DNA of 64,000 nt from Egicoccus sp. AB-alg6-2 (GTDB lineage Bacteria > Actinomycetota > Nitriliruptoria > Nitriliruptorales > Nitriliruptoraceae). Position 1 is the stretch's first letter. Each line of letters starts with the position of its first letter. Location: positions 124,001 through 188,000 of the forward strand of contig NZ_JBGUAY010000002.1 in assembly GCF_041821025.1 (NCBI RefSeq), read 5' to 3'. The notes beneath the pieces are model-generated. The model was not told the origin of the DNA. It saw only the letters and a list, made by a program, of their open reading frames with translations, and ran no database searches. This document shows, piece by piece, positions 48,211 through 56,917 of the stretch. The position numbers were made by a program, and so were the translations under genes.

Positions 48211-48216
48211 TAGCGT
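48211..48216 (+). promoter_or_regulatory. TAGCGT -10 candidate for the GNAT gene
   Basis: TAGCGT lies 38 bases before ATG 48255; GAGGT is in the leader. Confidence 0.45.
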
Positions 48217-48254
48217 CACCCGGCATTCGACCGCCATCGCGACGAGGTCCCGCC

Positions 48255-48737
48255 ATGGAGTTGCGCCCGCTCGTCGACGGCGACCTCGGGGACGTCCTGG
48301 CGCTCAACCAGTCCGAGGTGCCAAACGTCGGCCCGCTGACCTCGGACGGACTGGTCGCGCTCGTCGCGCGCTGCGACCTCGCTCTGGTCGCCAGCGATGA
48401 GGATGGGATCGCCGGCATGCTGCTCGCCCTGGCGCCCGGCACGGACTACGGCAGCCCCAACTACCGCTTCTTCGAGCAGCGGGGCACCGACCACCTCTAC
48501 GTCGACCGCGTCGCCGTCGCGGCTCGTGCGCGTCGTCGTGGCCTGGCGTCCGCCCTCTACGACCAGGTCGAGCGCCACGCCCGCGCGTCGGGGCGCGCCG
48601 AGGTGACCTGCGAGGTCAACGTGCAACCGCCCAACGACGCGTCCCTGCGTTTTCACGCCGCGCGCGGGTTCGTCGAGGTGGGTCAGCAGCAGGTCGGCGA
48701 CCACCGCGTGAGCCTGCTCGCCAAGCCCTTGCGCTGA
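48255..48737 (+). CDS. GNAT-family N-acetyltransferase
   Basis: The 160-residue protein has the GNAT fold: N-terminal MELRPLVDGDLGDVLALN, strand DRVAVAARARRRGLASALY (acetyl-CoA loop, R/Q-X2-G-X-A type), and the C-terminal NVQPPNDASLRFHAARGFVEVG. It would acetylate an amine group on a small molecule or protein N-terminus. ATG 48255. It diverges from the GCS2 gene with a 106-base gap. Substrate unknown. Confidence 0.85.
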   Translation: MELRPLVDGDLGDVLALNQSEVPNVGPLTSDGLVALVARCDLALVASDEDGIAGMLLALAPGTDYGSPNYRFFEQRGTDHLYVDRVAVAARARRRGLASALYDQVERHARASGRAEVTCEVNVQPPNDASLRFHAARGFVEVGQQQVGDHRVSLLAKPLR

Positions 48738-48816
48738 CGGGATCGGCGGCCGCCCGGGGGCCAGCGGCCCCGGATCTGCTTGAGCCGACGGGCCGGGGGC
48801 CGATCGGATCCACGAG

Positions 48817-50697
48817 GTGAGGGGCCTCGTCCACGGCAGCTCGACCGACGGCTTTTCGATGTCTCTCACCCGCACCCCCCGGCGCGCCCGCCAGGACCGC
48901 GGGCTGGTCGGCGACCTCCGCGTCACCTTCCACCTCGTGATGGCGGGGGTGGTCGCCGTGATCGTCGCGATGAGCGTGCTCGCCGGCGTGCTGCTGTTCG
49001 AACTGCACCCCGACCTGCGGCACGACACCGAGGTCACGCGCAGCATGCGTGTGGCGCACGACGGCATGGTCGCCCAGGAGTCGGGCTACTCGGGCTGGCT
49101 GGCCACGGGTGACGCCGACTACCTCCTGCTCGCCGAGCAGGGACATGCCACCGTCGAGGCGACGTCGAACGAGCTGGCCGACCTGCTCGGCCGCGAGCCC
49201 AGCATCGACCGCGCCATCCTGGACCTGCGGCTGGCACAGCAGGCGTGGATCGATCAGTGGGTCGCACGGGTGCGCGCCCTGCCCAGCCCGCCCTCCGACG
49301 AGGCCGTGCGTCAACGACTGCTGGACGACGGGGCCGCGCTGTTCCTGCGCTACCGGGACGTGCACCTGCGCGCCATCGATGTCGCCGTCGGCGAGCGTGA
49401 CGCCGCCCTCGAACTGGAACGCCGTGCCCTGGTGACCGGCTTCGCCGCGGCCCTGGCCCTCGCCGGACTGGTCGCGTTGCTGGCCCGCCGATCGAGTCGC
49501 CGGCTCGCGGCCGCCGTCGCCGGCCCGATCGACGAACTGCTCGACGGCATGGAGCGGCTCGCCGCCGGACACGCGCCGGGCGTCAGCGGGATCGACGGGC
49601 CTTCGGAGCTGCGCGCCCTCGGACAGGGCCTCGAGAACGCCAGCATGCGCCTGCACCAGGATCGCGCCGCACTGTTGCTGGCCCAGGACCGAACCGAACG
49701 CTCCGCCATGATCCTGCGGTCCATCCTCGACGTCGCCCGCGAGATCGCCGGCAGCCTCAACGTGCGCTACGTCGCCGAGACCCTGGCCGAAGCGGCCAAC
49801 CGGATCGCGGGCGTCAACCGGGTCGTGGTGTGGCTCAGCGACGGCTCGGCGCTCATCGCCCTGCACGACTCGTCGCGCCACCGCGGCGCGGCGCCCCAAC
49901 TGGCGCCCATCACCATCGGCGACGGCGGTGTCGGCCTGGCCGCCCGCGACGCGCGTCCCGCACTGGTCAGCGGCGACCACCCCGGCTGGGCCTTCCCGCT
50001 CGTGGTCGGCGGCCGCGTCGTCGGCGTGCTCGAACTCACCGACGCGGCCAGCGACGACATCGAGGAGCTGATCGAGCCGCTCGAGACGCTGGCGATCCAC
50101 GGCGGCGCCGCCCTCGAAGCCGCACGGCTGCACCACCAGTCGCAGGAGCTGGCCCAGGTCGACGCGCTGACGCAGCTGCTCAACCGGCGTCGGCTGGACG
50201 CCGACCTGCAGGTCGAGCTCGAACGCTCGAAGCGCTACGGCCGGCCGCTCGCGTTCGTGATGCTCGACATCGACCACTTCAAGCAGCTCAACGACAACTA
50301 CGGCCACCTGCACGGCGACGAGGTCCTGCGCATGGTCGCCGAGTCGCTGGTCGAGATGGTCCGCGGCAGCGACACCGTCTACCGCTACGGCGGCGAGGAG
50401 TTCGCGGTGCTGGTCCGCGAGGGGGGCGAGGAGGACGCCGCCCTGCTCGCCGAGCGTCTGCGCGTCGGCCTCGAGCGCGTCTTCGCCGGCAGCCAGGGCT
50501 TCGCCAAGGTCACCGCGTCGTTCGGTGTCGCCGCCGTCCCCCTCGAGGGGTGCGCGGCCGAGGCGCTGGTCGGGACGGCCGACCGCGCCCTGTACGCCGC
50601 CAAACGGGGTGGCCGCAACCGTGTCGAGGTGGGCCGCATCGGCACGGCCACCGACGCCGACGCGACCGTCCCCATGGTCGGTGCCACCGCCCCCTGA
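48817..50697 (+). CDS. membrane sensor diguanylate cyclase (GAF-GGDEF)
   Basis: A 626-residue protein, or 612 if ATG 48859 is the start. Two membrane helices (about 37-62 and 206-226) enclose a four-helix outer sensor similar to CHASE3. A HAMP-like linker follows, then a GAF domain (about 300-455) and a GGDEF domain whose active-site loop reads YGGEEF, with an RGSD inhibitory I-site five residues upstream. It should make cyclic di-GMP from GTP and be product-inhibited. No EAL or PilZ gene is in the window. It is followed by a membrane protein and a chemoreceptor, so a shared signalling role is possible. Confidence 0.88.
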   Translation: MRGLVHGSSTDGFSMSLTRTPRRARQDRGLVGDLRVTFHLVMAGVVAVIVAMSVLAGVLLFELHPDLRHDTEVTRSMRVAHDGMVAQESGYSGWLATGDADYLLLAEQGHATVEATSNELADLLGREPSIDRAILDLRLAQQAWIDQWVARVRALPSPPSDEAVRQRLLDDGAALFLRYRDVHLRAIDVAVGERDAALELERRALVTGFAAALALAGLVALLARRSSRRLAAAVAGPIDELLDGMERLAAGHAPGVSGIDGPSELRALGQGLENASMRLHQDRAALLLAQDRTERSAMILRSILDVAREIAGSLNVRYVAETLAEAANRIAGVNRVVVWLSDGSALIALHDSSRHRGAAPQLAPITIGDGGVGLAARDARPALVSGDHPGWAFPLVVGGRVVGVLELTDAASDDIEELIEPLETLAIHGGAALEAARLHHQSQELAQVDALTQLLNRRRLDADLQVELERSKRYGRPLAFVMLDIDHFKQLNDNYGHLHGDEVLRMVAESLVEMVRGSDTVYRYGGEEFAVLVREGGEEDAALLAERLRVGLERVFAGSQGFAKVTASFGVAAVPLEGCAAEALVGTADRALYAAKRGGRNRVEVGRIGTATDADATVPMVGATAP

Positions 50698-50713
50698 GCC
50701 CGCATGCGCCGGT

Positions 50714-50719
50714 TACGGT
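50714..50719 (+). promoter_or_regulatory. -10 candidate for the 383-aa membrane protein
   Basis: TACGGT lies 27 bases before GTG 50747; GGGAAGGG is the ribosome site. Confidence 0.4.
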
Positions 50720-50746
50720 CGGCGACGACGACGGGAAGGGTCGGCC

Positions 50747-51898
50747 GTGCCGTTCGTGCGGTTCATCGTGTACGGCGTGGCGAAGACCTTCAGCAAGGTG
50801 TTCGGACTGGCCACCATGGCCTTCTTCGGCCGGATGCCGTCCCGCGACGACGACAAGATGGCCGCCGTCGGGCTGCTCTCGATCACGTGGGTGCCGGTGG
50901 TCGCCGCCATCCCGTTCCCCGCCATCGGGGAGATGATCATCCCGTTCGCCCCTGACGACGAGTCGGTGGTGCGCATGATCGCGCTCGCCATCGCGATCGT
51001 GATTCCTCTGTGCGTCGGCGTCGCGGTCAACCGCATGCACAACAACCAGGGCAGCCGGTCACGCTCACTGCCACAGCACCTGCTGCACGGCTTCTGGTAC
51101 ACGCCGGTCGTCGGTCTGGCCGTCTGCGGCGTCATCCTCGTGGTGCCGTTCGTCAAGACCAGCTACATCCTCAAGCGCTTCACGGTCCAGCGCATGATGG
51201 TGATGATCCCCGAGGGGACCTACGACGCCGCGCTCGAGCACATCGTCGACGGGCTCCGGCGGCGCGGCCTCGACGTCGAGGTGACCGATCCGGAACGCTC
51301 GATCAAGCTGATGTTCCGGGTGCTCGGGTTCGTGCTCGGGCACATCTTCTGTCGTGACGTCGCCGACCGGATGAAGGCCATCCGCGGTCACGACGCCGAC
51401 GGCGGCTGGTTCGAGGTGACCGTCCACGCCACCGACCTGTCGGTGATCGGCAAGCAGAAGCCGGCGTGCCGCGTTCTGGCCGTGATCGCCGAGGAACTCG
51501 ACGAGCGGGTCGTGTACTTCACCTGGGACGACGCCTCGCAGCATCTCGAAGACCGCATGCGCGAGGTGCGCCGGCAGCTCGAGGACGGCGAGGATCCCGA
51601 CCTCGACGAGGTGCGTCAGCTCGGCGAGGACCTTGCCGCCCTCGAGCTGGACAAGGAGGAGTGGAACAACGTGCGGCGCAACCTCTACCGGCTCGAACGC
51701 GACGCCTACGCGTACGCCGCCGGCCTGCCGGATCCCGCCGAGGAGACCGAACGCGTCCAGGAGCGGATGGCTGCCGGTCAGCAGGCAGACGCCAGTGGGG
51801 AGGACGCCGACCGGGAGGCGGGGACCGACGGGGAACCGGACGAGGATGCGGCAGAGGACGCCGGCCGGGAGGCGGACGCGGGCGCAAGAACGGTGTGA
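50747..51898 (+). CDS. membrane protein of unknown function with acidic C-terminal tail
   Basis: The 383-residue protein has four membrane segments in the first 150 residues (VGLLSITWVPVVAAIPFPAI, MIALAIAIVIPLCVGVAV and GLAVCGVILVVPFV among them), then a cytoplasmic part beginning KRFTVQRMMVMIPEGTYDAA with several helices, a coiled-coil-like DRMREVRRQLEDGEDPDLDE, and a highly acidic disordered end. No known motif. It sits between the GGDEF gene and the chemoreceptor, each 50-75 bases away, which may mean co-transcription. Confidence 0.65.
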   Translation: MPFVRFIVYGVAKTFSKVFGLATMAFFGRMPSRDDDKMAAVGLLSITWVPVVAAIPFPAIGEMIIPFAPDDESVVRMIALAIAIVIPLCVGVAVNRMHNNQGSRSRSLPQHLLHGFWYTPVVGLAVCGVILVVPFVKTSYILKRFTVQRMMVMIPEGTYDAALEHIVDGLRRRGLDVEVTDPERSIKLMFRVLGFVLGHIFCRDVADRMKAIRGHDADGGWFEVTVHATDLSVIGKQKPACRVLAVIAEELDERVVYFTWDDASQHLEDRMREVRRQLEDGEDPDLDEVRQLGEDLAALELDKEEWNNVRRNLYRLERDAYAYAAGLPDPAEETERVQERMAAGQQADASGEDADREAGTDGEPDEDAAEDAGREADAGARTV

Positions 51899-51974
51899 AA
51901 GTGCTTGAGGGCACGCGTGCGCGGCCGAGGGGCCTGTTGAAGTTCTCGCCCCGGACGCTCATGGAGGAGCCCCC

Positions 51975-53453
51975 GTGCACAATTGGTCGGTTCGCGCCCG
52001 GTTCCTCGGCGCCTTCGGGGTCACCATCCTCGTCTTCCTGGCCGTCGCCGGCTGGCGGGTCGTGGTCTCGGAGCGCATCGCCACCGAGACGGCCCAGGCC
52101 CGCGACGAGGCCGGCGCCAACGTGCTCGTGGCCAACGAACTGCGCGCCGCGCTGCTCGAGCGCGAGGGCCTGATCACCAAGCTGCTGCTGGCCGACTCGC
52201 CCACCAAGCGCAACGACCTGCTCGCTCGCCAGGCGGAACTGCAGGGCGCGACCCGCGGGTTGCTCGAGAACTTCGGTGACGACACCGGTGGCGTCGTCGC
52301 CGAGTTCGTCACCATCACCGACCAGCTCGACGCCCACGTCGAGATGCTCACGATGCGGCTGCGCGCCGGCGAGCTGTCGGCCGCCCGTGCGGTCTTCGAG
52401 GACGACATCGAGCCGCTGACCGCCCGCGCCGCCGGCATGAGCGCCGACTTCGCGTCGCAGCAGCAGAGCGCCGCCGACGCGGCCGGCCTCGCCGGTCGCG
52501 AGGCATCGGCCGCGAGTCGTGCCACGACGCTCGGCATCATCGGTGTGGTCGCCCTCGCCGCTGCGGCCTTCGCCTGGATGGTCGCGGGTTCGATCTCCCG
52601 CCGGCTGCGGGCGGCCGCCGGCATGCTCGACGGTCAGGCGGTCGGGCTCGGCCGGGTGAGCGCCGACCTCGCCGGCTCCGTCAACGCCGTCGCCGACCAG
52701 GCCGTAGTCGTGGCGACGGCGGGCGAGAAGGTCTCCGCCAACGTCGCGACCGTCGCGACCGCGGTCGAGGAGATGAACGCCAGCACGAGTGAGATCGCTG
52801 TCAGCGCCAGCCACGCGTCACAGGTCGCCGAGGAGGCGGTCGCCGTGGTCGAGGAGACGAACGCGACCGTGGTCCAGCTCGGACACGCCAGTGCCAGCAT
52901 CGGCGAGGTGGTCGAGGTCATCGCCGCCATCGCCAACCAGACCAACATGCTCGCGTTGAACGCCACCATCGAGGCCGCGCGCGCCGGGGAGGCGGGCAAG
53001 GGCTTCGCGGTCGTCGCCGGCGAGGTGAAGAACCTGGCGTCGCAGACCGCCCAGGCGACCGAGGAGATCACCCGCCGCATCGAGGCGATCCAGGCCGAGG
53101 CCGTGGGCGCCGTCGAGTCCATCGACCGCATCAACGAGGTGATCGGGCGCGTCGCCCAGTTGCAGGCGACCATCGCCGCGGCCGTCGAGCAGCAGACCGC
53201 GGCGACCCACGAGATCGCCCGCAACGTCGCCGACGCGGCCAGTGGCAGTGCCCAGATCGCGGACAACGTGGCCGGCGTGGCCGATGCCTCCCGTGGTTCG
53301 GGTCAGGCGGCGGCCGCGACGCTCGCGGCCGCGGACCAGCTCGCTGCCCTGGCACGTGACCTGCAGCGCCTGGTCGACGGCGGTCAGGCCAGCCCGCCGG
53401 CGACGTCGGTGACGCCACCGACGGAGCGGCCAGCGGAGCTCACCCCCGCCTGA
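51975..53453 (+). CDS. methyl-accepting chemotaxis protein
   Basis: A 492-residue chemoreceptor. One N-terminal membrane helix (about 8-27), an outer helical ligand domain (30-175), a second membrane helix (184-205), a short HAMP-like linker, and a long coiled-coil signalling domain with the conserved hairpin tip VIAAIANQTNMLALNATIEA then ARAGEAGKGFAVVAGEVKNLA. No C-terminal tether pentapeptide is present. It controls CheA at the membrane and implies flagellar or pilus-based motility. GTG 51975 has GGAGGAG upstream. Confidence 0.92.
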   Translation: MHNWSVRARFLGAFGVTILVFLAVAGWRVVVSERIATETAQARDEAGANVLVANELRAALLEREGLITKLLLADSPTKRNDLLARQAELQGATRGLLENFGDDTGGVVAEFVTITDQLDAHVEMLTMRLRAGELSAARAVFEDDIEPLTARAAGMSADFASQQQSAADAAGLAGREASAASRATTLGIIGVVALAAAAFAWMVAGSISRRLRAAAGMLDGQAVGLGRVSADLAGSVNAVADQAVVVATAGEKVSANVATVATAVEEMNASTSEIAVSASHASQVAEEAVAVVEETNATVVQLGHASASIGEVVEVIAAIANQTNMLALNATIEAARAGEAGKGFAVVAGEVKNLASQTAQATEEITRRIEAIQAEAVGAVESIDRINEVIGRVAQLQATIAAAVEQQTAATHEIARNVADAASGSAQIADNVAGVADASRGSGQAAAATLAAADQLAALARDLQRLVDGGQASPPATSVTPPTERPAELTPA

Positions 53454-53479
53454 ACCCGACCGCCGCCGTACCGGCACCC

Positions 53480-53555
53480 TGTCGCGGCTGCGCGTCGATG
53501 TCGCGGCTCCGCATCCATGTCGCGGCTCCGCATCCATGTCGCGGCTGCGCCGCAC
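53480..53555. repeat. 19-bp tandem repeat x4 downstream of the chemoreceptor
   Basis: TGTCGCGGCTCCGCATCCA and near copies start at 53480, 53499, 53518 and 53537. The two middle copies are identical; the outer two vary in the last 8 bases. The array fills most of the 147-base gap between the convergent chemoreceptor and CBS genes. Function unknown. Confidence 0.85.
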
Positions 53556-53600
53556 GGTTGACGATCTGGCGCGACACGGACGCGCAGCGGTGACATGGGG

Positions 53601-54020
53601 TCAGTTGTTCTCGGGCGCCGCGCTGATGTCGGCCAGTGCCGAGTCGGGATCCAGCGTCACGGCCAGGTCACCGATGGAGAGGACGCCGATCGCGTTGCCG
53701 TCCTCGACGACCGGGACGCGGCGCACGTGGTGCTCCCGCAGGACGTTGACGGCGTCGCCGAGGTCGTCGTCGGGGGACACGGTCACGAGGTCGCCGGAGC
53801 AGATCTCGCCGATGGTGATCTCGTCGCCGTCGGTGCCGTCGGCGACGACCCGCAGGGCGATGTCGCGGTCGGTCACGATGCCGCGCAACGTGCCGTCCTC
53901 CTCGACGAGGACGTCACCCACGTCGCTGTCGCGCATGCGCCTCGCTGCCTCGGCGGCCGTGGTCGAGGTGTCGCAGACGATGGGATCGGTGGTCATCAGG
54001 TCACGGATCTTGGTAGCCAT
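53601..54020 (-). CDS. two-CBS-domain protein
   Basis: The 139-residue protein consists of two CBS repeats (residues about 5-60 and 73-130), each with the D-X-D/N-R-type end (GIVTDRDIALRVV and GVLSIGDLAVTL). Such stand-alone pairs bind AMP/ATP or NADH and regulate other proteins. ATG 54020 has AAGGAG upstream. The target is unknown; no IMP dehydrogenase or channel is next to it. Confidence 0.9.
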   Translation of the reverse strand: MATKIRDLMTTDPIVCDTSTTAAEAARRMRDSDVGDVLVEEDGTLRGIVTDRDIALRVVADGTDGDEITIGEICSGDLVTVSPDDDLGDAVNVLREHHVRRVPVVEDGNAIGVLSIGDLAVTLDPDSALADISAAPENN

Positions 54021-54306
54021 GCGGTTGCTCCTTCGTGGTGCATCGGCAGGGCGTCTCCCCGCGACCGCAATGGTGGGCGCGGCAGGACGGTCCGCGTCGA
54101 CCGTCCTGGCCACGATCGGTCATGGCTGTGTGGCGGGAGGCTGGACACCGTCCGGCACGCCTCGTCCCGAAGCCGGTTCCCACCGTTTGCACAGCCTGAC
54201 CGGGGAACGCCGGCCCCGGCTCCGTAGCTTCTTCGACGGGTCGCGGCGAGGTCGTGCCCGCCGCATCCCGTGAGCGCGGGGTGCCGAGACGAGCAGGAGT
54301 CGGGCC

Positions 54307-56298
54307 ATGCGGCGCGGATGGATCACGATGGCACTGGTTGGTGCCCTGACGTTGTCGACCGGTGTCGTCCCGGTCGGCGCCCAGCCCGCGGCCAGCGATG
54401 CGCCGTGCCCTCCCGACACGCCCCGCGCACCCTTCCTCGACGTCTCGCCCGCCAGCACCCACGCCGCGGGCATCGACTGCGCCTACGCGCTCGAGCTGGT
54501 GGCCGGCGTGACCGAGGACCGGTTCGCGCCGCAGCGGCCGGTGACGCGGGCACAGGCGGCGACGCTGGTGGCGCGAGCGCTCGACACGGCGGGGGTGACG
54601 CTGCCACCGGCGGCGTCGGGCACCGACTTCGCCGACGTCCCGGCCGCCCACCGCGACAACGTCCGCCGGCTCCAGGCTGCCGGTGTGGTCCAGGGCCGCG
54701 CCGACGGCACGTTCGGCGGTTCGGCCGACGTCTCGCGGGAGCAGTTCGCGAGCCTGATGGTGCGTGCGCTGTCCTACGCCCGTGGTCTGGACGTGCGCGC
54801 GGCGGCCCGTGGCGTCTTCTCCGACGTCACGTCCGAGGCGCACACGGCCAACGTCGAGGCCGCCGCCGAGCAGGGGCTGCTGCAGGGCCGCACCGACGGC
54901 ACCTTCGGCCCGGCCGCGAGCACGCGGCGGGAACAGGCGGCCAGCGTGGCCGCCCGCCTGGTGAGCGAACTGCGGCGGGGCGGCGACTTCCAGACCGCCG
55001 GCGGGGAGGTGTGGGTGCTCGACCAGGGCACCGACCGGATCCACGTCTACGACGGTGACGACGGGTTCGAGGAACTGGTCACCATCGACGTGCGGCCCCA
55101 GACGCTGCGTGACCTCGGATTCGCCGACGCTCCCACGGGTGCGGTGACCGTGCCCCACATGATCGAGTTCGACTCCCAGCAGCGCTACGCGTTCGTGGCC
55201 GCGACCGCCGGTGGGGTCACCCTCGTGATTGACGCCCGCAGCAAGCAGGTCGTCGCGGTGCTCGCGACCGGTCCGGGCAGCCACATGGCCGCCGTGACCC
55301 CCGACGACCGCGCCGCCTGGGTCGCCGTGATCGGTACCGCCGGCCGGCACTCCACGCGGGCGAACCCGACCGATCCCGACGCCGACCCGATCCCGGCACA
55401 GCAGCGCAAGATGGTCGAGATCCCGCTGGACCTCGATGCCGCCGACCCGCAGTTCGCCATCGGACGCGAGCTCCAGCTCCAGGACCTGCTCGCGCCGCTG
55501 GAGGCGGCCAACGGGTGGGAGTACCCGTCGTACAGCCCGGTTTGCCACCAGTACGACGCCGACTCGACCGAGGCGTGGATCACGCTCGGGCCGGGGTGGA
55601 ACCAGGGTGGGCTGGTCGTGCTCGACCTCGCCTCGGGGACGCTGGTCGAGGAGGCCGCGTTCGACCCGGCCGTCGTCAAGGCGAACTGCGGCGTCTCGGT
55701 GACCGAGGACCGCGTGATCGTCAACTGGAGCGGCCGGGTCGAGCCGGGCGCCGACACCAACGGCGAGTGGTACGTCATCGATCCCGAGACCTACGAGCTG
55801 CTGGCGACGCGCGACAGCGAGGGTTCCGACGCACACGGCGTGCGGGTCACGCCGGACGGGTCGAGCTACTGGCAGGTCAACCGCAACTCGGACAACGCGT
55901 TGATCATCGACGCCGAGACGCTCGAGGTCACCGGTCGGTTGCCCGCCATCGCGGACACGCCCGACATCCTCGACTTCAGCCCCGACGGTTCGCTGCTCTA
56001 CGTGACCCAACGCGGCCCGACGCCGAGGTCGGGAGCGATCCACTCGGCCAGCGGCCAGCAGCCCGGCGTCGCGATCGTCGAGGTTGCCACGGGCCGACGC
56101 CTGGGCGTGCTCACGCAGGCGCCGGTGACCAACGCCGAAGGTCGGCTGGTCAACGACGTCCACGGCATCGGGGTCCGCGTCAAGAGCGCCGACGACACCG
56201 TGCCGCAGAACGCGACGGCGACCACGGCCAGCTTTGACGCCCGCGTCGTCGACCCGGCGCAGCTCGGCGCCCACTGCAGTCTGCCCGCGAGCGTCTGA
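54307..56298 (+). CDS. SLH-domain surface protein with beta-propeller
   Basis: A 663-residue secreted protein with a signal peptide (residues 1-25, VGALTLSTGVVPVGAQP), three S-layer-homology repeats at about 40-100, 103-160 and 165-222 (each a helix followed by GxxDGTFxP-type turns such as GRTDGTFGP), and a YVTN-like propeller (about 230-650) with MIEFDSQQRYAFVAATAGGV, HGVRVTPDGSSYWQVNR and LDFSPDGSLLYVTQRG. SLH repeats fix proteins to pyruvylated wall polymers, so this cell wall should carry such a polymer. ATG 54307 has AGGAG upstream. The 286-base gap before it holds no other clear element. Confidence 0.88.
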   Translation: MRRGWITMALVGALTLSTGVVPVGAQPAASDAPCPPDTPRAPFLDVSPASTHAAGIDCAYALELVAGVTEDRFAPQRPVTRAQAATLVARALDTAGVTLPPAASGTDFADVPAAHRDNVRRLQAAGVVQGRADGTFGGSADVSREQFASLMVRALSYARGLDVRAAARGVFSDVTSEAHTANVEAAAEQGLLQGRTDGTFGPAASTRREQAASVAARLVSELRRGGDFQTAGGEVWVLDQGTDRIHVYDGDDGFEELVTIDVRPQTLRDLGFADAPTGAVTVPHMIEFDSQQRYAFVAATAGGVTLVIDARSKQVVAVLATGPGSHMAAVTPDDRAAWVAVIGTAGRHSTRANPTDPDADPIPAQQRKMVEIPLDLDAADPQFAIGRELQLQDLLAPLEAANGWEYPSYSPVCHQYDADSTEAWITLGPGWNQGGLVVLDLASGTLVEEAAFDPAVVKANCGVSVTEDRVIVNWSGRVEPGADTNGEWYVIDPETYELLATRDSEGSDAHGVRVTPDGSSYWQVNRNSDNALIIDAETLEVTGRLPAIADTPDILDFSPDGSLLYVTQRGPTPRSGAIHSASGQQPGVAIVEVATGRRLGVLTQAPVTNAEGRLVNDVHGIGVRVKSADDTVPQNATATTASFDARVVDPAQLGAHCSLPASV

Positions 56299-56321
56299 AC
56301 GCCGGCGCAGGAAAAGACCAC

Positions 56322-56355
56322 GACGGGGAGGACGGGCTGAGCCGTCCTCCCCGTC
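56322..56355 (+). terminator. 14-bp perfect-stem terminator after the SLH gene
   Basis: GACGGGGAGGACGG (56322-56335) pairs with CCGTCCTCCCCGTC (56342-56355) around a 6-base loop, preceded by an A-rich GAAAAGA stretch. It is the strongest hairpin in the window; there is no U-tract. Confidence 0.8.
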
Positions 56356-56454
56356 AGGCGGCCAGCACGTGCGTCGGCAACGGTCGACCCTCACGACCGC
56401 CCGGTCCGGCCCGGCCAGCACGCACCGATCCGATGGCCCGGTCCCGGCCATTGC

Positions 56455-56670
56455 CCCACTTTCGGCTCCGGGCACGAAAGTGGGTGGGGGTGTGGCCCGG
56501 CGTCGTCCTGCGCCGTCCCACGTTCGGCTCCGGGCACGAAAGTGGACGCGGTTTCGGCCCCGCGCTGTCCTGCCCCGTCCCACTTTGGGCTCCGGGCACG
56601 AAAGTGGGCGCGGTTTCGGCCCCGCCCTGTCCTGCCCCGTCCCACTTTGGGCTCCGGGCACGAAAGTGGG
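56455..56670. repeat. 62-bp tandem array x4, each unit with a 30-base hairpin
   Basis: Hairpin units start at 56455, 56517, 56579 and 56641, exactly 62 bases apart. Each has CCCACTTTCG or CCCACTTTGG, a constant loop GCTCCGGGCA, and CGAAAGTGGG. Copy 1 is a perfect 10-bp inverted repeat; copy 2 has two changes; copies 3 and 4 are identical to each other. The 32-base linkers between hairpins are also alike (…TTTCGGCCCCG…CTGTCCTGCCCCGT). The array lies 100-315 bases past the SLH terminator and 250 before prfC. Confidence 0.9.
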
Positions 56671-56917
56671 CGCGGATGCGGCCCCCCGCTGGAGGGGGAT
56701 ACCTTCGGGGTCCGCGGAGCTGCACCGATCGCGGGAGTGGCTCGGGTCGCGGTACGGACCCACCACCGCCCGCACCGCAGGTCAGCAGGGTGCGATGTCG
56801 CGTGGGCGGCCGCGGACCTCGTTGGTCCTCCCGCGGCCCCACCGCGCCCGACTCGGTGGTGAGCCCGGGGCGGCCCCACGACGACGCGACCCCCCACGCA
56901 CGGCTGGAAAGACACCC
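56671..56917 (+). promoter_or_regulatory. prfC leader region
   Basis: The 247 bases between the array and prfC contain no open frame I support. An 8-bp hairpin (GGCCGCGG 56808-56815 with CCGCGGCC 56831-56838) lies about 80 bases before the ATG and could be part of the leader RNA. No clear -10 was found. Confidence 0.3.

Noticed and set aside
54021-54306. Riboswitch (c-di-AMP type) ahead of the SLH gene
   Set aside because: The leader has GC-rich inverted segments, but I could not match the conserved core of any known riboswitch class.
56455-56670. CRISPR-like array
   Set aside because: The spacing is regular, but the 32-base linkers are homologous to each other rather than unique, only four units exist, and no cas genes are near. 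It is a simple tandem repeat.
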